NCBI GenBank assembly: GCA_022701275.1
Contig: CP031740.1
Coordinates: forward strand, 6,634,372-6,698,371
Length of the DNA: 64,000 nucleotides
From: Microcoleus vaginatus PCC 9802
GTDB taxonomy: Bacteria > Cyanobacteriota > Cyanobacteriia > Cyanobacteriales > Microcoleaceae
Reading direction: 5' to 3'
Below the pieces are notes generated by a model. It searched no databases, was not told the origin of the DNA, and saw only the letters and a program-made list of their open reading frames with translations. The position numbers and the translations under genes are program-made. Numbering within the stretch: position 1 is the stretch's first letter; every line of letters begins with the position of its first letter. Below are positions 17,442 to 24,780 of the stretch, in pieces.

Positions 17442-19073
17442 ATGAAACACCTCTGGTATAAAAACGCAATTGTCTACTCCCTCGATGTTGAAACCTTCAT
17501 GGACTCCGACGGCGATGGTGTAGGAGACTTTCAAGGACTTATCAACCGCCTAGACTATTTATCCGCGTTAGGAATTACTTGTTTGTGGTTGCTGCCGTTT
17601 TATCCTTCCCCTAACCGGGACAATGGTTACGACGTGATGGATTACTACAACATTGATCCGAGACTGGGAACCCTGGGAGATTTTGTCGAGTTCATGCACC
17701 AAGCAAGGGAACGAGGAATTCGGGTGCTGATCGATCTGGTAGTAAATCATACGTCCAATCAGCATCCTTGGTTTGTTGCAGCCAAAAGCGATAAAAACTC
17801 CAAGTATCGCAATTACTACGTGTGGTCAGAAAATCCACCCAAAACCGCTCCAGAAGTGCTGGTGTTTCCCGATGCCGAGGACAGTATTTGGGAATACGAC
17901 GAACAAGCAAACGCTTACTATTTGCATCATTTCTATAAAGAACAGCCTGATTTGAATATTGCCAATCCGGCAGTACGAGAAGAAATCTGCAAAATTATGG
18001 GTTTCTGGCTAGAACTGGGCGTGTCTGGATTTCGCATTGATGCTGTTCCCTTTTTAATTAAAGGAATTGGCATCGAAGGTGCAGACCCCGAAAACCTGCG
18101 AGGTTTCTTGGAAGAAATGAGAGAGTTTGTGTCATCGCGTCAGGGTCATGCTGTGTTGCTGGCAGAAGCAAATGTCGATCGCGATCAAATTTCTATCTAC
18201 TTTGCTAAGGGCGACAGAATGCACATCCTGTTCAACTTTTTGCTGAACCAGCATCTGTTTTTGGCCCTGGCGCGTCAAGAATCCACAGCAATGCGCGATG
18301 GACTAAAAACCTTACCGGATATTCCTGATATTTGTCAGTGGCTTAATTTTGTGCGCCACCATGATGAACTGACGCTAGACCGCATTACTTCATCGGAACG
18401 AGAGGAAATTTTTGCAGCGTTTGCCCCTGAGAAAACTATGCAAATTTTCGGGCGCGGGATTCGTCGTCGCTTACCACCGATGATGAAAGGTGACCGCCGC
18501 CGGATTGAACTGGTCTACAGCTTGCTTTTCACCCTGCCTGGTACACCCATGCTGCGCTATGGCGAAGAAATTGGCATGGGCGACGATCTTTCGCTGGAAG
18601 GTCGAGGCAGCGTCCGCACGGTGATGCAATGGTCAGATGCAGCGAATGGCGGCTTCTCGACGGCCACAACTGATGCCCTTGCCAGACCTGCGATCGCCCA
18701 CGGAGAATACGGTTACAAACAAGTCAATGTCCTCGCAGCGCAGCGCGATCCTGGCTCATTAATTAACTGGATGGAACGTGCAATCAGCATCCGCAAGCAA
18801 TGTCCTGAGTTGGGTAGGGGCAAGTGGCACATTCTGGAAACCGACTCTCCCTCGGTTTTAGCCCACTGCTGCGACTGGCAAGGCAGGACGGTGATTGCTG
18901 TCCACAATCTAGCCGACAAACCTTGTACCGCTACGCTGAAATCTCAGGAATACAGCCATCTGTTCGATTTATTTGGCGATCGCCTCTATGAATCTCTCGA
19001 TGCGGACTCGCCCTCTATTCCCTTAGAAGCCTACGGTTATCGCTGGTTTCGAGTCAATCGAATCCAGGGTTGA
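17442..19073 (+). CDS. GH13 alpha-amylase family enzyme, trehalose-synthase-like
   Basis: The 543-residue GH13 enzyme opens with MKHLWYKNAIVYSLDVETF, as trehalose synthases (TreS) do. Conserved regions are LIDLVVNHTS (region I), GFRIDAVPFL (nucleophile Asp), LLAEANVD (acid/base Glu) and FVRHHDELT (transition-state Asp). A C-terminal beta domain follows. TreS interconverts maltose and trehalose; related enzymes hydrolyse alpha-glucans or transfer glucose, so TreS is likely but not certain. An in-frame upstream extension of 29 residues exists, but the ATG at 17442 gives the family start. The location among stress-type genes fits compatible-solute metabolism. A copy of its last 20 codons lies at 23338. 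Confidence 0.85.
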   Translation: MKHLWYKNAIVYSLDVETFMDSDGDGVGDFQGLINRLDYLSALGITCLWLLPFYPSPNRDNGYDVMDYYNIDPRLGTLGDFVEFMHQARERGIRVLIDLVVNHTSNQHPWFVAAKSDKNSKYRNYYVWSENPPKTAPEVLVFPDAEDSIWEYDEQANAYYLHHFYKEQPDLNIANPAVREEICKIMGFWLELGVSGFRIDAVPFLIKGIGIEGADPENLRGFLEEMREFVSSRQGHAVLLAEANVDRDQISIYFAKGDRMHILFNFLLNQHLFLALARQESTAMRDGLKTLPDIPDICQWLNFVRHHDELTLDRITSSEREEIFAAFAPEKTMQIFGRGIRRRLPPMMKGDRRRIELVYSLLFTLPGTPMLRYGEEIGMGDDLSLEGRGSVRTVMQWSDAANGGFSTATTDALARPAIAHGEYGYKQVNVLAAQRDPGSLINWMERAISIRKQCPELGRGKWHILETDSPSVLAHCCDWQGRTVIAVHNLADKPCTATLKSQEYSHLFDLFGDRLYESLDADSPSIPLEAYGYRWFRVNRIQG

Positions 19074-19078
19074 AAAAG

Positions 19079-19201
19079 TTAATGTTGATGGGAGTTATCA
19101 ACGGTATTTCCGGCATACACATCCAGCCCTTTGATATCGTCCTCCTCAAAAGCTGCTTGGCGGTAGTTGGGATTAAAATCCTCAATTTTGTAAAGTAACA
19201 T
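19079..19201 (-). pseudogene. Truncated 5' fragment of a PRC-barrel gene
   Basis: This is a 40-codon frame starting MLLYKIEDFNPNYRQAAF and continuing DDIKGLDVYAGNT, nearly the same as the first 33 residues of the PRC-barrel/DUF2382 protein at 11247. It then ends in unrelated DNSHQH and a stop. The break point falls six nucleotides after the stop of the GH13 gene. The rest of the gene is absent. Confidence 0.9.
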
Positions 19202-19694
19202 TGTTGTTTCCTGTACTATCTTAATCAACTTGTGCATTTACTTTAGATAGATATCAGTTCTCATACTTGCTTCTTATGAATGATTCAGCAAATTGAAAAT
19301 CATCAAGATAGCGATATTTTTTTATATTTTTCTATCTTTAGGTGGATGAATTTAGCTTTACTATACTGAATGTTATAAATTTATCTAATCATTTGTAGGT
19401 TGGGTGGAGCCAACCTACAACCTTTCTGCCACCAACTCTCACAAGGATTTATTAGGTTTTATTATCACCTTAACTACGGGATATCCTACAAAATTAAGGC
19501 CATCTCTAAACTAGCTGCTGGTTTTTTTTAAAAGGAGATTTCGATTTTATGAGCTAAATTACTACTTTTGATATTTAAAATTTTCAACTTAAAAATATTA
19601 TGCCCATCGGTAGATATTCTGGTAATGATGATTAAGTAAAATTAAATTACCCTCAAGGAAAAAAGGCACAACGTAACGCAGGGGTTAATCTTTT
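19202..19694. other. Intergenic region
   Basis: AT-rich, no supported gene. It includes the former promoter region of the truncated PRC-barrel copy (minus strand). A short inverted repeat around GTAGGTTGGGTGGAGCCAACCTAC (19395-19418) could terminate transcription or be a common cyanobacterial repeat. Confidence 0.5.
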
Positions 19695-20186
19695 ATGACT
19701 TATCCAGATCGATCGGGCAGTCAACTCACTGAGCCTAGAATCGTCAATCCGCTGGTGGATTATCACGACCAAGTGAGGTGGGGGCCAATTTTGGCAGGAA
19801 TTGCGATCGCTCTGGGCACTCAACTGGGTTTAAGCGCTTTGGCAATGGCGATCGGATTAAGCGTCGGTGCAACAGGTGCGGATGCAGGTTCCGTTGGTTT
19901 TGGGGTCGTAATTTTGTCGATTATCAGTTTGCTGATTTCCCTATTTTTAGGCGGTTGGGTGATGGCTCAAAGCTGCGGCCCAATGACCATGAAAACAGCA
20001 CTTTTGAATCCAGCAATTCTTTGGGGAACTACATTAGCACTTAGTTCTTAGTTATTAGCAAGCGGAATATCGGGTGCTGTTGGCGCTGTCGCTGTTAATG
20101 CTGGAGAAATTGCCAATCAAGTACAACAACAGGGCGGCGTTAATATACCGAATCAAGTGCCGAATGTAGACCCAAATCAAGACTGA
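19695..20186 (+). pseudogene. Broken membrane protein gene
   Basis: The frame MTYPDRSGSQ, then DQVRWGPILAGIAIALGTQLGLSALAMAIG, encodes about three membrane helices. It is interrupted by a TAG at 20049-20051 (after TLALSS) and continues in the same frame as LLASGISGAVGAVAVNAGEI to a second stop at 20184. The restored protein resembles a cyanobacterial TIGR-type membrane protein I know only as a hypothetical with Gly-rich helices. The expected last helix is missing, which suggests a deletion that joined it to the next relic. The first stop looks like a Trp codon change. Confidence 0.7.
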
Positions 20187-20189
20187 AGA

Positions 20190-20577
20190 ACCTGGAACCG
20201 AAACGCTGCAGGCGATCCAGCAACAAAGCGAGAAATATCTCCATGTTGCGATCGCGCAGCAAGCAGGGATGGATCAAATTATGGTTCACATGATTTTGGC
20301 AAGTTATCCCAACAAAAACTGGGAAGATATTCTGCCAGAATTGAAGGCATTGCAATTAAATGCCGATTCTCTCAAAAGGATTGCTGCTAACATCAAGTCT
20401 CCCAAACCATTGGATACATTGTTAGAGCAACTTAACCCCGACTTTGCAGTACCGCTATTAGCTCAATGCCGTCGCATTGCCGAAAGTAGCCCAGAGGTTT
20501 CCGAAGCAGAACAGAAGGTGCTGGATGCGATCGCACAAAAACTCAACGGTCAAGATGTGGCTTCGATATCCACTTGA
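20190..20577 (+). pseudogene. C-terminal remnant, possibly TerB-like
   Basis: This frame is open without a start from about 20166. It reads TLQAIQQQSEKYLHVA, then VPLLAQCRRIAESS and VSEAEQKVLDAIAQKLN near the end. The last motif resembles the acidic helix pair of TerB-like (tellurite resistance) domains, but the match is weak. An ATG at 20269 could start a 102-residue protein. Since the upstream half of the frame is also protein-like, I think this is the 3' part of a longer gene that lost its start in the deletion that also truncated the preceding membrane gene. Confidence 0.45.
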
Positions 20578-20747
20578 AAAAAATTGTTGGTGCGTTAGCT
20601 TTCTGCGTAACGAACCATCCCCAATATTTACTGTCGCTGTGTAAATCCTAAATTAGCCTCACGTTACAGTAATCTACAGCCTTAAGATAGAGTTTGACAT
20701 GGCTAATTTTAATACTATCAATAACAACTGATGCAAGAGGAAGTTTT

Positions 20748-21734
20748 ATGACAGCAGAAATATCCGGAGTCTGGGACAAGATTGAAAGCATGATCAATAG
20801 CTTCATTGTCCTGCTGCCTAATATGATACTAGCGTTCCTTGTTTTTGCAATCTTTTTCTTTGTTGGAAGGTCAATTAAGAGAGCGGTCAGGCGACTTACC
20901 CGCAACCACCGCCAATCCCGGAATTTGGGACTGGTGTTGGGAAGGTTAGCGCAGGGTATTACTGTTCTGGTTGGTCTGTTTATTGCCTTGTCGATTGTAA
21001 TTCCCACATTTAGAGCAGGCGATTTGGTGCAACTGCTGGGAATTAGCGGGGTAGCGATTGGTTTTGCCTTTCGCGATATCTTACAAAACTTCCTAGCTGG
21101 TATCCTAATTCTTTTGACGGAACCGTTCCAAATCGATGACCAGATTGTGTTTAAAAACTTTGAGGGAACGGTAGAAAGTATTGAAACTCGCGCTACAACA
21201 ATCCGAACCTATGATGGTCGCCGGATTGTAATTCCCAATGCCGAATTGTTCACCAATTCTGTTATGGTGAATACCGCCTTTGATAAACGCCGGATGGAAT
21301 ACGACGTTGGTATCGGCTACGGCGATGATATTGACCTCGCCAAGCAGTTAATGATGGAAGCCATGCACAATGTGGATGAGGTTTTGAATGACCCTGCTCC
21401 TGACGTGCTGCTGATGGAACTTGCAGGAAGTACCGTCAATATCCGCGCTCGATGGTGGATTGCTCCGCCGCGACGAATTGACGATCTGCGATCGCGGGAC
21501 AAGGTGCTGTCTGCGATTAAAAAAAAGCTGACTGCCAACGGCATCGACTTGCCCTTTCCTACGCAGCAAATTTTGTTTCACGACCAAACCGAAGAGACGG
21601 ATGGCGATCGCCAACGTCAACGAGAAGGATGGCCCGTTGGTAATGGCGAAGTTCCCAAACCCCACAGCATCAGCGGTTCTCTGCAAAAACTAATAGAACT
21701 GCGAGCGCAACAAGACGGCAACGGACAATCTTAA
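20748..21734 (+). CDS. MscS-family mechanosensitive channel
   Basis: The 328-residue inner-membrane channel has a first helix at about 16-45. The pore-lining TM3 and beta-domain region can be seen: GISGVAIGFAFRDILQNFLAGILILLTEPFQ, then GTVESIETRATTIRTYDGRRIVIPNAELF, the MscS signature. A C-terminal alpha/beta domain follows, with a polar tail of about 50 residues. MscS channels open on hypo-osmotic shock to release solutes. The ATG at 20748 has AAGAGGAAG upstream; an in-frame TTG at 20694 is less likely. Its position near the trehalose-synthase-like gene fits an osmotic-stress context. Confidence 0.92.
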   Translation: MTAEISGVWDKIESMINSFIVLLPNMILAFLVFAIFFFVGRSIKRAVRRLTRNHRQSRNLGLVLGRLAQGITVLVGLFIALSIVIPTFRAGDLVQLLGISGVAIGFAFRDILQNFLAGILILLTEPFQIDDQIVFKNFEGTVESIETRATTIRTYDGRRIVIPNAELFTNSVMVNTAFDKRRMEYDVGIGYGDDIDLAKQLMMEAMHNVDEVLNDPAPDVLLMELAGSTVNIRARWWIAPPRRIDDLRSRDKVLSAIKKKLTANGIDLPFPTQQILFHDQTEETDGDRQRQREGWPVGNGEVPKPHSISGSLQKLIELRAQQDGNGQS

Positions 21735-21748
21735 CCAGACCCCAACTC

Positions 21749-22184
21749 ATGAAAAATGTCAAGTTAAGCAAACTTTGGGACTCGCTGCACTCTAGCTACT
21801 GGTTTATCCCAACGTTGATGGCGGTATCGAGTCAGCGCCGGATTATCCCGCCTCGCTCAAAGGGATTTTCCCTCGCCGTATCGCTACGACGATGAACAGA
21901 ATTTGCGCGTCATTGTTGAAGGAGTGACGTTTGAAGGGTTAGTCGATGCTGCCTTTAACCAAATTCGCCAGTATAGTAAATCAGATGTGGCGGTAACAAT
22001 TCGCTTATTGGAAGTTATAGCTTGCATCGCCACTTACACCCACAGTTCCAAACAACGAGAAGCTTTACGCCGTCAGGCGGAGATGATTTTAAATAGTAGC
22101 CGCGAACAAATCTCTCAGGAGCAAGACCAGAAAGATGTCCAAGAGCGCTATCACCAAGTCATTAAAGCTTTAAAACAGGATTAA
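21749..22184 (+). pseudogene. DUF2254 membrane protein with large internal deletion
   Basis: The 5' end (ATG 21749) encodes KLWDSLHSSYWFIPTLMAV, the N-terminal helix of DUF2254 proteins. After about 25 codons the sequence jumps to the C-terminal region, read in another frame as VTFEGLVDAAFNQIRQYSKSDVAVTIRLLE to the stop at 22184. Some 300 codons that should lie between are missing. The C-terminal piece remains an open frame of 93 codons and might be translated, but it is unlikely to work. Confidence 0.8.
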
Positions 22185-22201
22185 TTTGGTTGAGCAGAAT
22201 T

Positions 22202-22954
22202 ATGGTAATAACAACAGCTTTACGATCGGCTCCTAATACTTTAGCTTTAAGCGCGCTGATCGCCATTGGTTTAGCGCTGACACATTTATTTTGCGGCAAG
22301 TTGCGGTTTGCTCCTATTCCTCGCAGTGGCTGGCTTTCAGCGGCGGGTGGGGTTTCAGTAGCTTATGTTTTTGTGCATATTTTACCGGAATTAAATCTGC
22401 ACCAAGCGGTATTAGAGAAAGTAGAAGCCGGAGTTATTTCCTATCTAGAACACCACGTTTATTTAATAGCTTTGTTAGGATTGACTGTATTTTACGGCCT
22501 GGAGCAAATTGCCAATTTATCTCGTCAGCGTGGCGAAGAAGATGTGACCAGTCTTGGTGTTTTTTGGTTGCACATTTCCTCTTTTTCAATTTACAACGCT
22601 CTGATTGGCTATCTGCTGGTGCATCGGGAACAACCGGGCATTACCAATCTGCTGTTGTTTTCTTGTGCAATGGCACTGCACTTTGCAGTGAACGACTCTG
22701 GTTTGCGGGAACACCACAAGCATATTTATGACCGCATCGGACGCTGGATACTAGCAGCAGCTATTATTGTGGGGTGGGTGTTGGGTAGCGCTACTGAAAT
22801 TGGAAAAACTGCGATCGCAGTTTTATTTGCTTTTTTAGCCGGAGGAATTGTTCTCAACGTCCTCAAAGAAGAATTGCCAGAAGAACGAGAAAGTCGGTTT
22901 TGGGCATTTGCTCTTGGTGCTGGAATTTACACGGCTCTTTTATTGGCTTTGTAG
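22202..22954 (+). CDS. ZIP-like multi-spanning membrane protein
   Basis: The 250-residue protein has about seven hydrophobic helices. Polar motifs within helices (VHILPELN, WLHISSFSIYN, ALHFAVND) resemble the His-containing metal sites of ZIP transporters. Cyanobacterial proteins of this kind are often annotated as ZIP-like, but metal transport is not shown. The start is uncertain: the ATG at 22202 lacks a clear ribosome site, and a TTG at 22190 is also in frame. It follows the DUF2254 relic by 17 nt, so it may once have been co-transcribed with it. Confidence 0.65.
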   Translation: MVITTALRSAPNTLALSALIAIGLALTHLFCGKLRFAPIPRSGWLSAAGGVSVAYVFVHILPELNLHQAVLEKVEAGVISYLEHHVYLIALLGLTVFYGLEQIANLSRQRGEEDVTSLGVFWLHISSFSIYNALIGYLLVHREQPGITNLLLFSCAMALHFAVNDSGLREHHKHIYDRIGRWILAAAIIVGWVLGSATEIGKTAIAVLFAFLAGGIVLNVLKEELPEERESRFWAFALGAGIYTALLLAL

Positions 22955-23044
22955 AGGAATCAAAGGAAGCCAAAACGTTCGAGCTTAAAACCATTAGAAG
23001 GAGCAAATCGTTCTTTCAGACGCCGTTGAAAATTACCGGGATAA

Positions 23045-23311
23045 TTTTTCCTAGCACTGCTACCAACTGCGACGGTATTAACAGTCTTAGCTTTAGTCAA
23101 ATTTCTGAGCGGTCAATGTTTATTATTCGCATCCCTTGCTGCCAGTTCATTCTTAATTTATCTAGAGATCCAACACAGCACAAACGAAGTCAAAAGCCGG
23201 GTGATTTCTCACATGATTGCCGCAACGATTGGTGGGTTCACTTATCTAATTCTTGAACCAGGATATCCGTCAGCGGAGACGGCGATAAGGAGCAAAAATC
23301 GTTATTATTGA
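23045..23311 (+). pseudogene. Fragment of a small membrane (HPP-like) protein
   Basis: A frame without a start codon reads FFLALLPTATVLTVLALVKF, FASLAASSFLIYLEIQH and SHMIAATIGGFTYLILEPGY, then stops at 23309-23311. It has three hydrophobic helices and a LLFASLAASSFLIY pattern as in HPP-type or related cyanobacterial membrane proteins. The frame has a stop right before it at 23042 and no start, so it is a relic. Confidence 0.55.
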
Positions 23312-23337
23312 TTGAATAATGCTAGTTAAAAAAATCA

Positions 23338-23421
23338 GCCCTCTCTTCCGTTAGAAGCCTACGGCTATCGCTGGTTTCGAGTCAATCGCATCCTGGGGTA
23401 AAAAAGTTAATGTTGATGGGA
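23338..23421 (+). pseudogene. Second copy of the GH13 gene's 3' end
   Basis: The last 20 codons of the GH13 gene (SLPLEAYGYRWFRVNRILG and a stop at 23399-23401) are repeated here with only a few changes. The 20 nt after the stop (AAAAAGTTAATGTTGATGGG) are repeated too. The rest of the gene is absent. The match runs across the junction with the truncated PRC-barrel copy at 19079, so the segment was copied after that junction had formed. Confidence 0.88.
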
Positions 23422-23552
23422 ACACTAGCAACTCTAACTATGAGCAATGTACTTAGTGAATTAGGTAAAAAACCCGGTTTCTGGCCCCCATCCGTAAGTC
23501 CTATATATAATTTTTAGGCGGGCATAAAAAATTATCCTCTGAGGTAGGGCTG

Positions 23553-24312
23553 ATGTTTCCAGTGTGGTTGCAGGCAGGATTTTGGGGTTTAGTGGGGGGT
23601 TCTGCCTTGCTACTGGGAGCGGGGGTGGGTTACTTTGTGAGCATTCCCCAGCGCGCGATCGCGACAATTGGCTTTTGGCGCCGGTGTGCTGATTTCAGCG
23701 CTATCCTTTGAACTGATGGATGAAGCTTACAAGCGCGGCGGTTTCGACTCGACGGCGATCGGCTTTTTGGGGCGCGCTGCTGTCTACACAGCCGCCAATT
23801 GGTTTTTGAGTCAGCAGGGAGCCAAACACCGCAAACGATCGGGCAATTTGCACCCAGCTAAAACAGAGTCAGGCGATGGCTAATCCGCCATCGCCCTCGG
23901 CGCGCTGTTAGACGGGATACCGGAGTCGATCGTTGTTGGCGTCAGCATGATTTCTGGAGGCGCTGTCAGTTGGGTGACTGTAGCGGCAATTTTTCTCTCC
24001 AACATTCCCCAAGGGCTCTCTAGCGCCGCCGGCATGAAAAAAGCAGGGAGATCGATCGGTTACGTTTTTGGAGTTTGGGGCGCGATCGCAGTTATTTCCG
24101 GTATCGCAGCATTGTTAGGATATACGCTTTTTAGCCACTTTTCTGGGGAAGTAATAGCCGCAACTACCGCCGTAGCAGCGGGCGGTATTTTAGCAATGAT
24201 TTCAGATACCATGATTCCCGAAGCCTTCGAGGAAACTCACGATTTTGCCGGATTAATTACTGTCGGCGGGTTTCTGGTTGCTTTTGTACTCAGCAAGTTA
24301 GGGGAAACTTAA
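23553..24312 (+). pseudogene. ZIP-family metal transporter, frameshifted
   Basis: The gene begins MFPVWLQAGFWGLVGGSALLLGAG and changes frame at about 23668, where MAFGAGVLISALSFELMDEAY is expected. It then meets a TAA at 23881 before continuing in the same frame with ALGALLDGIPESIVVGVSMI, SNIPQGLSSAAGMKKAG and EAFEETHDFAG to 24312. The ZIP motifs (LDGIPES, SNIPQGLS) are intact, so decay is recent: one small deletion and one nonsense change. Restored, it would have about 250 residues and eight helices and import divalent metal. Confidence 0.85.
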
Positions 24313-24780
24313 TTAGTCAGCAGTCATCAGTCATTAGTCATCAGCTTGCTGTAGAGTGTGTCATATTGACCGTAATTTCTGTAGGGTTCAAGGTCGTACT
24401 CGAATAACAAGTACAGCATATTCGAGTACGAGCTTGAAAGGGTTCGCGCGCGATATTCAGTACAAATCCGAGATCCTGTAAACCCGCCCCGGCCGACTTG
24501 CAATATTCGATCGCCCGAATGAAATTTCGCTGGCTGACACCCCGGGCTAACTTGTTAAAGCGAGTTCGATCGATTGCCCGTTTTTGATATAATATCAGCC
24601 TGCATCTGGTAGCGAAAAAGCTTGTAGAGCAGTTTTCAAGTCAGTTAGGTACTCGCCGATCGATTGCCAATTACTAATTATCAATTACTAATTACCGAGT
24701 GCCAGACATCCCTCACCTAATTCAGGCTTGTTTTAATCCACATTAAGAACCGCAATTTCTCAATAAATTTTGGAAAATGT
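24313..24780. other. Intergenic region with a 13-bp hairpin and heptamer repeats
   Basis: No gene is supported. Degenerate AGTCAT/CAGTCAT heptamers occur at 24313-24345. A perfect 13-bp inverted repeat (arms 24394-24406 and 24419-24431, 12-nt loop) follows. The right part should hold the promoter of the kinase gene. Confidence 0.6.
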
